A stretch of 64,000 nt of DNA from CAYLMG01 sp964493425 (GTDB taxonomy: Bacteria > Planctomycetota > Phycisphaerae > Sedimentisphaerales > Anaerobacaceae): contig CAZBMW010000002.1 in assembly GCA_964493425.1 (NCBI GenBank), forward strand, positions 171,207-235,206. Direction: 5' to 3'. Below are positions 18,701 to 26,511 of the stretch, in pieces (position 1 is the stretch's first letter; the number at the start of each line of letters is the position of its first letter). The notes beneath the pieces are model-generated. The model saw nothing but the letters and a program-made list of their open reading frames with translations, was not told the origin of the DNA and did not search any database. Made by a program: the position numbers and the translations under genes.

Positions 18701-19663
18701 CTGCGGATAACTTTCAGCCGATTTGCCAAGGGCAACCTGAACTGTCTCATCAACAGCCTGCTCGCGGGCCCTTCTGATTATCGCATTGGCCAGCCAGACA
18801 AAAGGATTATAAAAGTATGCTATCTGCAGCAATGCCTGAAAAAGATTAATCCACAAGTCACCGCGTTTGATATGGATAAGCTCGTGAACGAGGACCGCTT
18901 TTAACCGCTCTTTAGTCAAATTCGGTGCCAGATTCTGCGGCAGCAGGATTACCGGCCGAAGCAGCCCACAAACCGCAGGACTTGTAGCATTGGCCGAGGT
19001 TTTCAGCTTCACTTTTCCCTTCATACCGACCAATTTGCCGCACGATTGAACTAAACCATTTAGGCCGCCTGTTATCTCATCGGCCTGCGCGACAAGCCCT
19101 TTAACAAACATCGCCCGCTGAATCAGCAGTAATATAAAAATCAGTGATACAACTGCCCAGGCTATAAACGCTGTCCCCTGCCAGGTAATGGAAACCGATG
19201 CAGCAACCGGTTTTAGTTGCTCATCCACTTCTGCTGCTGAGGTCTCAATGACCTTTGCCTGCTCTTTCTGCCATTCGAGACTTCTTAGATGAGTTCCCGC
19301 GGGGTCGATTTCCTTATACAACTCGGGCTTCGGCTCTGTGATTGCTAATCGCGGCACTTTTACTACTGTCCCAGCCTGTTCAATTTGGCTTGGTGTTTCT
19401 GTCTGGTTTATTTTTATTTCGGACAGTTTATCATCAAACAGGTTTCCAATACTAACTGGTGATGAGATTGAAGTTGGTATAATCAGTTTGACCAGAACAA
19501 GCAGCCATATACAGTAGCGAAATACCGCCCGCACTCTTTTGCGTAACAGGAAATCTGCAGCAAGCAATATCAGAATCAGAATGCTTGCCTGAACGAACAT
19601 AACAGCGGAAAAATCGATAAATGAACTACCGGCTGAGTTTAACCTTTCGATTATTGCATTCAT
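15713..19663 (-). CDS. BlaR1-like M56 membrane metallopeptidase fused to a right-handed beta-helix
   Basis: 1316 residues. Residues 1-400 form a BlaR1/MecR1-type sensor-protease: membrane helices near 20-40, 45-65, 165-185 and 365-390, with the zinc motif HELIHIKRGDLW near 260 facing the cytosol. The extracytoplasmic part is unusual: instead of a penicillin-binding domain there is a SmpA-like segment (about 410-540), a large beta-rich middle (about 540-940) and a C-terminal parallel beta-helix of NosD/pectate-lyase type (about 960-1260) with repeated N-N-x-I turns. On signal, such proteases cleave their partner BlaI; here the partner gene lies 18 bases upstream. A carbohydrate or cell-wall ligand is an inference from the beta-helix. 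Long enough that an assembly-generated fusion should be considered, but the frame is uninterrupted. Confidence 0.85.
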   Translation of the reverse strand: MNAIIERLNSAGSSFIDFSAVMFVQASILILILLAADFLLRKRVRAVFRYCIWLLVLVKLIIPTSISSPVSIGNLFDDKLSEIKINQTETPSQIEQAGTVVKVPRLAITEPKPELYKEIDPAGTHLRSLEWQKEQAKVIETSAAEVDEQLKPVAASVSITWQGTAFIAWAVVSLIFILLLIQRAMFVKGLVAQADEITGGLNGLVQSCGKLVGMKGKVKLKTSANATSPAVCGLLRPVILLPQNLAPNLTKERLKAVLVHELIHIKRGDLWINLFQALLQIAYFYNPFVWLANAIIRRAREQAVDETVQVALGKSAESYPQILVNVAKLAFERPALSLRLIGVVENKSALKNRITRMLSRPIPKSAKLGLAGLMAIIIIGVLLLPMAKANVPKSNIDYSSVNVTEGIGFKEIILGDPNCSVEFIKSRLGSPDKETPDKQTKGYWLGYRERYGLDFWFDKNGSLKEIRLNKGFKGKLTSGISLESTINDVFEKYGKPLSEQTVDDLTKHFENQILYKLKGEKNSKIFYNQNWLLFWFEDDRINQIVIYPESKRFIATLSSGVTVELVGTCQYTENGVNCYRPDGLPLGKGLKIAKWNQRPEAGDIGFMFKVDGPEDMSLWYHGIEGAERTEASCDVIDEKGQKLEGWEAVLTKLDDDQMTTTAKFGAAAGAWKTVAEHDGLSIKIVNGVSFTKASETEQGVQIFTTDTIGRNVTQRIVAIDNSGKLHPWKGHTGSVSNSQMRQSIGTFPSLKLEQIEKFQFQTRPYEWVEFKNVSVKPNFKTDVQIEGGKPQPKVRTESPEISEPVRLAQLPAEENDYELILTFDDDRLGGARWYDVTINVTPVGAGTTEKLSIHIKAYIDGISNLVFKDNGVYWHNLKWAVPGRHGGSNYPTYINDIEWIPDWPGEEDVPRGEHKSKILLNLPFSLPRKPLNVQIKAGNPAVQAQDADALKKSESERVDLQQLIDSARAGQMVTVPKGIYTEPIVINKPLRLKGEDANDCIIEVTADEPAIFVDTKGKGVVTIENLTIKWQLATSDKDIEYPIALVAKDSRAQIKNCNFVPLGNFQRSPFAVRAMGFTNLNIDNCRFEGFEYTIQFGEGTEGILQNSVIANSGHQGVTNYSGSTLRVKGNIITGSKFHAVRCTGGKLYVEDNLLINNENRGIYLGGKSASGTITNNVIMGNGTNISGFARSQVSITNNIIADSGYAGISMRDSCRLLIADNIFLKNGRGIILHEEAGKNSNRISKNTFWKNKVNFENIKQFVTPIEAEPGLVDPNNGDFSLKSGPVLEQNQGLKKPGIFKALWKKFKKLEIVEGDL

Positions 19664-19681
19664 GATAAAGCCTCCGCAAAT

Positions 19682-20074
19682 TTATCTTTTTCTCTTAACC
19701 TTTTGTTTTTTACTTTTTATTATTTTTTCTATCTCGTCGAGCTGTTTTCTGGAAACGTTATTCTCCAGCAGAAACTGCATCATCGGAGCCAGGGCGCCGT
19801 CGAATGCCCTTTTGACGGTGCGAAGAATCTCACCTTTTTGCGCTTGTTTTTTTGTTATCGCAGCACTGTATAGAATAATATTTCGAACCCTCTTTGTTCG
19901 CAGCAGGCCCTTGGTGACCATTCTGTCCATAAGAGTTTTAACGGTGCTGTAGGACCAGCCCGTCCGTTTCTGAAGCGCTTCCTGTATTGCAGGTGCCGCA
20001 CACGGTTCGGCCTTCCACACGGCTTTTATTATCCGCCATTCGGCCTCTGTTAATTGATTTTTGTTCTCTGCCAT
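19682..20074 (-). CDS. BlaI/MecI/CopY-family transcriptional repressor
   Basis: 130 residues, the usual size. Winged helix at 5-80 with LTEAEWRIIKAVW and the recognition region GWSYSTVKTLMDRMVTKGLL, followed by a helical dimerisation/cleavage segment. It binds DNA as a dimer and is inactivated by cleavage by the BlaR1-like protease next door. The ATG at 20074 has a full AGGAGG seven bases upstream. A perfect palindromic operator sits in its promoter (20111-20126), indicating autoregulation of the pair. Confidence 0.95.
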   Translation of the reverse strand: MAENKNQLTEAEWRIIKAVWKAEPCAAPAIQEALQKRTGWSYSTVKTLMDRMVTKGLLRTKRVRNIILYSAAITKKQAQKGEILRTVKRAFDGALAPMMQFLLENNVSRKQLDEIEKIIKSKKQKVKRKR

Positions 20075-20104
20075 AATGAAACCTCCTTATATTTAATTAT
20101 GTAG

Positions 20105-20133
20105 ATGCTACTCTACAGTTGTAGAGATTGCAA
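20105..20133 (-). promoter_or_regulatory. Promoter with BlaI-type operator
   Basis: On the minus strand, TTGCAA (20128-20133) and TAGCAT (20105-20110) are spaced 17 bases as -35 and -10 elements. The spacer holds a perfect dyad, CTCTACA-GT-TGTAGAG (20111-20126), matching the TACA-N2-TGTA core of BlaI/MecI operators. A partial second dyad, GTAG...CTAC (20101-20116), overlaps the -10. Binding here would block RNA polymerase, so the blaI-blaR1 pair is predicted to be autorepressed. Confidence 0.75.
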
Positions 20134-20239
20134 GAAGAAAATAAAAAATTTTTTTAGAAGGCATCCCGAGAATTTCAGAAAACCTCATTTTCGGCCCTAA
20201 AAACAGGGACAATAAGGTTTTGCGAGGAAATAAATTTTT

Positions 20240-21883
20240 TTACATCTCAAAATCGGCCTGTTCGGCGTTTGAATCAGGTATGTTAAAATCCAATATGTTA
20301 ACATCTGTTACGTTTGTATCCAGCAAGTTCACATCCAGCATATTTACATCCGGTATATTAAAGTCCGGTATGTTAGAATCAGCAACAACCGGTTCCTGAG
20401 GGATTATTATGACAAAAGGCTCATCTTTCGGCGGCAGCACAGACTCAAACGTTAAAATGTCGTTACCATCTGCTTGTTCCATAAGCCTGATCAGGTAGGT
20501 ACCATCGGTAATATTTTCCAATTCAAACCCGCCGTCATACTCTGTAACGTAACTTCTCAGCTCAAAAGGCAAATCCCACCAGGCCGGCTGTACGGCAACT
20601 ATCAGCTCGCTGCCGGGCGAACCGTCTTCAAACTGCACTTGTCCGCGTACTTCAGCACCCTTTTTCAGAACTATTTCCTTATATTCAATATCATTAGGAT
20701 TCTCGAGTTTTACAGTAACTCGATGTGGTGCATAATCAGGTAATATTCCAATTGTATTTTCTAACACATTCGGGATTTTGTGGATAGCAGTGAAATTAAA
20801 AATTCCCCGGCCAAGACCGCCGAGAACCAAAAAACCTTTCTCATCTGTCATTTGCTCAAAACCCGTATCAATGATGTTGTTTGTATCTGTCGGACTCATG
20901 ATGAAAATTTGTGCATTTGAAACAGGCTCATTCGCCTCATCCATTACCAGCAGGTCAATCATACAGGCCTTTTCAAGCTTGAAATTTCTTATCTGGTTCG
21001 AATCGTTCGACAGATACACAACGGCTAATTCTTGCTGCTCGGTGATGCCGACATATTCTTTTGATGTAATTTTAATCTTATAATTACCGTCTTTTCCTAC
21101 ATCTTCGAAATAATAGAAGCCATTCGCATCGGTTGTTGCAGTATAGTTTTCTCCTGAGGAGATTGTAACAACAGCATCAATTACAGCTTCTGCTGTTTCA
21201 GCATCGGTAATCCAGCCGCTAAGCGGCTGAAATGCGGTCTCTTGTAGAGCTTTTGCTTCCTGGGTTTTCTTTGTTCCTTCAAGCCGGTTTTCGATCAACG
21301 AACTGGTTATGGAAAAAATACCAGCGAGGTCTTCGTCGTCTGATTCTGAACTCAGCTTTCGCAGGGTCTCTGCGGCACGCTCATCGCCGATATGCGCGAG
21401 GTAAATTGCGGCAGCCAGTCTTATTTCCTGTGGATGGTCTGAAAGCATCGCTATAAGACCTTCAATATCATTGGCTGCGAACATATCCTCAATCCGTTCC
21501 AATTCGATTTTCAACTCCGTTTTTATACCCTCTGCCATAGCTTTTTCATCGAGAACCTGAATTTCTTCCGGCTCTTTTTGAACTAAAGCCTCTGTTAAAC
21601 TGCTATCAGTGCTTTCTTCTATTCCTGCCGGCGGTTTTTCTGGTGTCGTAGTTAAGAGCAGTTCAGCCGCGAGAAGACAGCCTATAATCAAAGCCGCAGC
21701 TATCGTCAGCCTGCCTATTCTGCTCTTGAAGATGGTTCGCCAGATGGAGTGTTTTGACCGCATAGCTTCATCAAGGGCTGCAAAACCGTCATTAAGAATC
21801 CGCTCATCCAGCTCGGCTCTTGTGATGCAGCGTATCTTTGCTATTGCTTTTTCCAAGTTAGTATTATCAGAATCTGTCTTCAT
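20240..21883 (-). CDS. Membrane-anchored HEAT/carboxypeptidase-regulatory-like protein, candidate anti-sigma partner
   Basis: 547 residues. A cytoplasmic N-terminus of about 55 residues, one membrane helix (about 55-78, LTIAAALIIGCLLAAELLL), a short HEAT-like repeat stretch (about 125-185, with EIRLAAAIYLAHIGDERA), then two or three carboxypeptidase-regulatory (beta-sandwich) domains (about 215-475, GWITDAETAEAVIDAVV and VRGQVQFEDGSPG). The C-terminus is seven pentapeptide repeats N-x-x-D-x. Its start overlaps the stop of the sigma factor gene by 4 bases, so the two are coupled; a cytosolic tail plus membrane helix beside a sigma gene suggests an anti-sigma role. That is inference; no zinc anti-sigma motif is seen. 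Confidence 0.75.
   Translation of the reverse strand: MKTDSDNTNLEKAIAKIRCITRAELDERILNDGFAALDEAMRSKHSIWRTIFKSRIGRLTIAAALIIGCLLAAELLLTTTPEKPPAGIEESTDSSLTEALVQKEPEEIQVLDEKAMAEGIKTELKIELERIEDMFAANDIEGLIAMLSDHPQEIRLAAAIYLAHIGDERAAETLRKLSSESDDEDLAGIFSITSSLIENRLEGTKKTQEAKALQETAFQPLSGWITDAETAEAVIDAVVTISSGENYTATTDANGFYYFEDVGKDGNYKIKITSKEYVGITEQQELAVVYLSNDSNQIRNFKLEKACMIDLLVMDEANEPVSNAQIFIMSPTDTNNIIDTGFEQMTDEKGFLVLGGLGRGIFNFTAIHKIPNVLENTIGILPDYAPHRVTVKLENPNDIEYKEIVLKKGAEVRGQVQFEDGSPGSELIVAVQPAWWDLPFELRSYVTEYDGGFELENITDGTYLIRLMEQADGNDILTFESVLPPKDEPFVIIIPQEPVVADSNIPDFNIPDVNMLDVNLLDTNVTDVNILDFNIPDSNAEQADFEM
20270..20374 (-). repeat. Seven tandem pentapeptide (NxxDx) codon repeats
   Basis: A 15-base imperfect tandem repeat at the 3' end of the preceding gene, encoding NIPDF, NIPDV, NMLDV, NLLDT, NVTDV, NILDF and NIPDS (residues 504-538). 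Asn and Asp are invariant, the other positions are mostly hydrophobic. Likely a beta-solenoid-like or low-complexity surface tail; copy number may vary between strains. Confidence 0.8.
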
Positions 21884-22419
21884 ATTATTCTGCCGTCTGA
21901 AATCGTCCGCAGCTTGTCGAGTCCGTAATTATACCTGGCACGAACAGTATTGATTGGTATATTTTGCATCTCAGCTATTTCCCGAAACTTCAAACCGCCC
22001 TGCAAATGTAAAACTATTACCTCACGCTGCTGTAAAGGGATTTGAGCAAGAGATTCAATCAGGCTCTGTGCCTTTTCATCTTCCGAAGCGATGTCTTCGG
22101 TCTTTTCCGAATCTGTTTCAGTTTGTCCGCTTCTGTCCACTTCTACAACCTGATACATCTTCTCGCGGTATCTGTCACGGATATGATTTACAATACAGCT
22201 TATAAAGTAATTTCTGAGGCTTCCATATAACCTGAATCTCACAGCAGCATTCGCAAAAAAAACAAAAACCTCGTGTAATGTATTCTCAGCCTCATCAGAT
22301 TCATTCAACAGCGACGTTGCTATTGTCAGCAGTTCGTCTTTGTACTTCTCATATATCTGGCGCAGGGCCTGCTTATCACCATGCCTTAGCTTCCAGATAA
22401 GTAAATTGTCTTCTAACAT
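21880..22419 (-). CDS. ECF-type RNA polymerase sigma factor
   Basis: Sigma-70 family factor of the extracytoplasmic-function kind, about 179 residues from the chosen start. Region 2 is at residues 5-85 (DNLLIWKLRHGDKQALRQIYEKY ... AENTLHEVFVFFAN), region 4 at about 110-170 (LAQIPLQQREVIVLHLQGGLKFREIAEMQNIPINTVRARYNYGLDKLR). The frame is open upstream to 22533 with other ATGs, but MLEDN at 22419 fits the usual ECF start and has AAGGA upstream. Coupled to the membrane protein gene by a 4-base ATGA overlap. Confidence 0.9.
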   Translation of the reverse strand: MLEDNLLIWKLRHGDKQALRQIYEKYKDELLTIATSLLNESDEAENTLHEVFVFFANAAVRFRLYGSLRNYFISCIVNHIRDRYREKMYQVVEVDRSGQTETDSEKTEDIASEDEKAQSLIESLAQIPLQQREVIVLHLQGGLKFREIAEMQNIPINTVRARYNYGLDKLRTISDGRII

Positions 22420-22533
22420 TTTTCGATAGGTCCTTCGGTCTTTCATGCCGGAATTAAACATTTGAACCGGCAGCTTTGGATTAAATAAAAATAACTTTTT
22501 CTTACTTCTCAATCTTCCTGGCCGAGAGCACAC

Positions 22534-22848
22534 TACATTAATTATTGTATCAGTTTTTTCTTTCTTGTGTGAAATATGGAAAATTTACTCTCTGAATCAG
22601 GTTTTCGACTGATTTCCGACCATGCTTTTATGAAATCTGCTCTCCGCTGCAGACCACGGTTTCTGAGGTTTTTATTCAGGTTAACTTTTCATACGGCTGA
22701 TAAAATCTGGACCGCTCAGCTTAAAAAATTAGTTTTTCTGGAAATCTTTCTTGACAGATTCTATCTTTAGCAGTTAAACTGGGACAAAAGGGCAGTTTGG
22801 AGTACCCTTTTATCAAAAGGATTTGGTTAAAAGAGAGGGATAGATAAA
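22534..22848. other. Intergenic region with hairpin between divergent regulator genes
   Basis: About 315-430 bases between the leftward sigma gene and the rightward HTH-receiver gene. It must contain both promoters. A TTGACA at 22751-22756 is a possible -35 for the rightward gene, with only a poor -10 17 bases on. A hairpin AAAAGGG (22786-22792) / CCCTTTT (22805-22811) lies in the likely leader of the rightward gene. No convincing gene here. Confidence 0.4.
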
Positions 22849-23415
22849 ATGAAGGAGCTATTTACCACCGGGGAAGCTGCTGATATTTGCGGAGTCAGCC
22901 AGCAGACCATTATCAGATGTTTCGATTGCGGAAGAGTAGAGGGCTTTCGTGTTCCAGGCTCAAAATTCCGCAGAATTCCACGCCAGAGCCTTGTCAGGTT
23001 TATGAAAGAAAATAGTATTCCGCTTGATAAGCTTGACTCCGGCAAAAAGAAAATTCTTATTGTTGACGACGATGCCGAGATTGTCGAGCTTATGGTCGAT
23101 GTTCTCGTGCGCGATGGCAGATTCGAGGTCAGAACCGCAGCGAGCGGTTATGAGGCTGGCATGCAAACACAGCAGTTTCATCCCGACCTTATACTGCTGG
23201 ACTATATGCTTCCCGACGTCAATGGTAATGTCGTCTGTCATACGATAAAGAAAAATCCTGAGTTTGAGGACATCAAGATTATTATCGTCAGCGGCGTAAT
23301 AAAGCAGGATGAAATCGACCACCTGCTCAAATCTGGTGCGGAAGATTTTATCAGAAAACCATTCAACATAGGCGAGCTTACATCCAGAATCGGTGAGGTT
23401 CTTCAGCTCAAATAA
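22849..23415 (+). CDS. MerR/excisionase-type HTH fused to a response-regulator receiver
   Basis: 188 residues. Residues 1-55 are a BldC/excisionase-like helix-turn-helix (LFTTGEAADICGVSQQTIIRCFD ... FRRIPRQSLVRFM), residues 65-188 a CheY-type receiver with acidic pair VDDD near 73, phospho-acceptor Asp in LILLDYMLPD near 118 and Lys in EDFIRKPFN near 170. DNA-binding first and receiver second is the reverse of the standard order. It is 68 bases upstream of the HDOD histidine kinase, its likely phosphodonor. Good ribosome-binding site GAGAGGGAT upstream of the ATG. Confidence 0.9.
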   Translation: MKELFTTGEAADICGVSQQTIIRCFDCGRVEGFRVPGSKFRRIPRQSLVRFMKENSIPLDKLDSGKKKILIVDDDAEIVELMVDVLVRDGRFEVRTAASGYEAGMQTQQFHPDLILLDYMLPDVNGNVVCHTIKKNPEFEDIKIIIVSGVIKQDEIDHLLKSGAEDFIRKPFNIGELTSRIGEVLQLK

Positions 23416-23483
23416 AAAATGTTTATAGTCGATGGCAGAAAATTTAGAAACTGTGATGGCTTTCCATAAGAGGGTGAAACTAA

Positions 23484-25748
23484 ATGCCGGACAAACCTGC
23501 TGACACAACAGTCGCTCGACAGGTCGAATTTGCTGTTTGTCGGCTCAGTTCGCTCTCAGCCTTACCCTCAATTGCCGATTTGTTTATTTCCAGATTGAAC
23601 GACTATCAGCTTACACCCTCAAGCTTAATTGAACTTATAGAGGCCGAACCGGCATATACAGCAAAATTGCTTTCACTAATGCATCAACAAGCTCTATCCG
23701 GCAAAGAAAACTTTCATACAATTAACCAGGTGCTAGAGAAGCTGCCTTTGAGGCTTATTCGTGATGCCTTATTATCCGTTAATATTTATTCGGCTTCTGA
23801 ATCAAATTCTGAAAGGCTCCGACTTAGAGAGCAGCTTACCTGTCACAGTATTGCCGTCGGATGTTGCGCCGCACAAATAGCCGGAATCGCTTTATCCCAT
23901 GTTGAGCCGTCACTGGCTTATTCAGCCGGCCTTCTGCATGACCTCGGCAAATTTGCTCTTGAAGAGGCTATGCCGAGAAGTTTTATCAGGCTCGTAGAGC
24001 AGGCAAAGACGGAAGGTTCTTGTATTCGTGATATTGAGCGTACAAACCTCGGCATCGACCACACAATTCTCGGTAAAAGATTAGCTCGCAGGTGGCACCT
24101 GCCTGAGCAAATTGCCCTAAGCTGCTGGCTCCATCATTCTGGTACAGCCGCGATTTATGAAAGTATGCCCGAAGCCGAAATTGCACCTGTTGTTCAGTTG
24201 GCGGACATAATCGCCAGACAGTGCGGCATCGGCTGTTCCGGAAGTTACGATTCGCCAATTCTGCCGCCGCAGATTATTAGTATGCTGGGAATAAGCGATA
24301 TACAATTGGAGCAAATCAGACAGAACCTCCCGAATACTGTTGCACAAAGAAGTGAATTTGCCGCTCTTGTCTCGAAAGACTCTTTCATTAAAAATTCGAA
24401 GGCAGTTCACACAACCGTTGCCCGACTGGCAGAAGAAAATACACGGCTTTCCGAACAAAACCGTCAGTTGAAAATTGACTCGAACAGCGTGAAATTCATA
24501 ACAGAATTTCTTTCAAAAGTGACCCCGGCAGACGGAGCAATCGAAGTTGCTGAGGTTTTTGCCTGTCTGTGGCAAAAATTCTATCAGACCGGCTTGGTCT
24601 GCTTATATCTGGTCCCCGAGAAAAATTCTGAAACGCTTGAAGCTGTTATTGTTGAAGAAACGTCAAAAGTTAGGTCTTCTTTGCTGACCGTACCGAACGA
24701 AGTTCTACCGGTTCCGGAACTGATAGCTACGGATTTCGGGATTTTTGATGCCTATGATGGTTTTGATTGGTTATTCGAGCAGTTGGATGTTAAATTTAAT
24801 TTAAGCAGCACTATTGTGCTGCCGTTATTTTCAGGCCCGAAAGTAATTGCTATGCTGGTATTTGAGCTTCGTCACCCTACACGAAAATCGCTTCTCTTGG
24901 ATAGATTTAAGACCGTTGCTTTAACAGCCGGCGCAATTCTTGGTTTGGCTGCTGCCTTTCAAAAACAGCAAGAGTACGCCGAAAAATTTGCCGATTTTGC
25001 TGTTCCACAATCCAGGGGCCGGAAAAATGCTGAAATTTCAGACTCAGAAAAAAGAACTGAAAGTGCAACCGCCGCAGATGACACGCTTGATGCTCTGGCA
25101 GAAATGGCCGCCGGTGCCGCACATGAATTGAATAATCCTCTTTCTGTGATTTCGGGCAGGGCTCAATTACTTGCTGATAGCGAAGATGACCAGGAAAAGA
25201 AAAAAATCTTAATTCAAATCCAAAACAACGCTCACCAGATAAGTCAATTGGTGGAAGATTTACTGAGCTTTGCCCAGCCTCGCCAGCCAAAATTAAGGAA
25301 GGTTAGTGTCGGGCAGATAATCGAGCAGGCGGTTAAATCAGCTGCTGACAAACTAAAAACACAAACAAGCAATGTTACAATTGAGGTGGCTGAAGATGCT
25401 AAGGATGTTGTTGCGGATTTGGAGCAGATTGTCACTGCGTTTTCTAATATTATCTGCAATTCTTTTGAGTCGTATATCAGCAAAGCCGGTCCCATAAACG
25501 TTACTGCCTTAACAGCCGCCTCGAACGGCTACGTTTGTATCACGGTCAGTGACCTCGGCTGCGGTATGGATTCCGAGACTGTCGACAAGGCAGTTTTGCC
25601 TTTTTTCTCGGCGAAACCGGCTGGCCGAGAAAGAGGAATGGGTCTATCTATAGCTGAGCGCCTGATACACTGTAACGGAGGCTCGATGGCTATATCAAGC
25701 AGACCGGCTGAGGGAACGATCGTAACTGTTTACCTGCCAAGCGGATAG
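23484..25748 (+). CDS. HDOD-domain sensor histidine kinase
   Basis: 754 residues, soluble. HDOD domain at about 10-280 (degenerate HD-like; SAGLLHDLGKFALEEA near 152, CWLHHSGTA near 216), a short coiled coil near 308-330, a GAF-like sensor at about 340-500, HisKA dimerisation helix with phospho-acceptor His in GAAHELNNPLSVISGR near 550, and HATPase with N-box VTAFSNIICNSFES near 655, G1 DLGCGMD near 690 and G2 GRERGMGLSI near 718. No membrane helix is seen. Likely phosphorylates the receiver protein just upstream. The GG-HELNNPL motif is of the NtrB-like HisKA class. Confidence 0.9.
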   Translation: MPDKPADTTVARQVEFAVCRLSSLSALPSIADLFISRLNDYQLTPSSLIELIEAEPAYTAKLLSLMHQQALSGKENFHTINQVLEKLPLRLIRDALLSVNIYSASESNSERLRLREQLTCHSIAVGCCAAQIAGIALSHVEPSLAYSAGLLHDLGKFALEEAMPRSFIRLVEQAKTEGSCIRDIERTNLGIDHTILGKRLARRWHLPEQIALSCWLHHSGTAAIYESMPEAEIAPVVQLADIIARQCGIGCSGSYDSPILPPQIISMLGISDIQLEQIRQNLPNTVAQRSEFAALVSKDSFIKNSKAVHTTVARLAEENTRLSEQNRQLKIDSNSVKFITEFLSKVTPADGAIEVAEVFACLWQKFYQTGLVCLYLVPEKNSETLEAVIVEETSKVRSSLLTVPNEVLPVPELIATDFGIFDAYDGFDWLFEQLDVKFNLSSTIVLPLFSGPKVIAMLVFELRHPTRKSLLLDRFKTVALTAGAILGLAAAFQKQQEYAEKFADFAVPQSRGRKNAEISDSEKRTESATAADDTLDALAEMAAGAAHELNNPLSVISGRAQLLADSEDDQEKKKILIQIQNNAHQISQLVEDLLSFAQPRQPKLRKVSVGQIIEQAVKSAADKLKTQTSNVTIEVAEDAKDVVADLEQIVTAFSNIICNSFESYISKAGPINVTALTAASNGYVCITVSDLGCGMDSETVDKAVLPFFSAKPAGRERGMGLSIAERLIHCNGGSMAISSRPAEGTIVTVYLPSG

Positions 25749-25933
25749 ATAATTTGTACCACTCAAAAACGACACGATAAAAACTAACCGAAAAGGGCAA
25801 TAAAAAATCGCCGAAAAGACTTTCGACATCCAATATTATCTTGTTTTTTTTGCTAAATTTTGCCCGGATTAATTCCGATATAATAGTGTTCCGAAGTTGT
25901 AGAGACGTACTTGTTTTTAATCAGGGTGTGCGG

Positions 25934-26284
25934 ATGGAAATGGAAAAACTAACAGAAGACGTTATTTATGTCGTCCTGCCTCCTGAGCCAAGAATAAGAG
26001 ACAAGCTTAAAGAGCTTAATGAAAAGGTCAGCAAAAGTTGCGACTTTAACGTCGTAATTGATTTTTCGTATATAGAAGTGCTGACCTCCACAAGTATATC
26101 GAACTTGATTACATTACAGAATTGGCTCAATAAAAGCGGGTACAAGCTTGTTTTCTGCAATGTCGCGGTAGTAACAAAGTGTATATTTGATGTGGCAGGT
26201 TTGGAAAAGGTTTTCAGATTCGCGGTAGATAAATTCGATGCCCTCTCGACTTTGAAAGAGGGCGGTCCAACCGTAGACAGCTAA
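25934..26284 (+). CDS. STAS-domain protein (anti-anti-sigma-like)
   Basis: 116 residues from the ATG at 25934, which has CAGGG at seven-base spacing; the frame is open further upstream but without such a site. One STAS fold: VIDFSYIEVLTSTSISNLITLQNWLNKSGYKLVFCNV, where the Ser/Thr after LTS occupies the usual phosphorylation position. STAS proteins switch anti-sigma kinases by partner exchange. Lies 185 bases after the HDOD kinase on the same strand; a functional link is plausible but not shown. Confidence 0.85.
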   Translation: MEMEKLTEDVIYVVLPPEPRIRDKLKELNEKVSKSCDFNVVIDFSYIEVLTSTSISNLITLQNWLNKSGYKLVFCNVAVVTKCIFDVAGLEKVFRFAVDKFDALSTLKEGGPTVDS

Positions 26285-26511
26285 AAATCAGCTGCTCTTT
26301 TGTCTTTTTTCCCTATTCAACTCATATATCAGCGGTTTTTCCTATTTATAAGCCTCTTTACCAGGATGTAGGCTTTAGCAGCGAAAATTAAGGCAAATTC
26401 GCCTACTGCAAAATCTTTCTTTTTTGTCAGGTATTTTTTGCTTGACATTTGGCTTCGTGTACACACAAAATATATCGAAATTTAAGGATTGCTATTTTAG
26501 GGAGAATAATT

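Noticed and set aside
22576..22770. Plus-strand 64-codon frame between the divergent regulator genes
   Set aside because: No ribosome-binding site; lies where promoters are expected.
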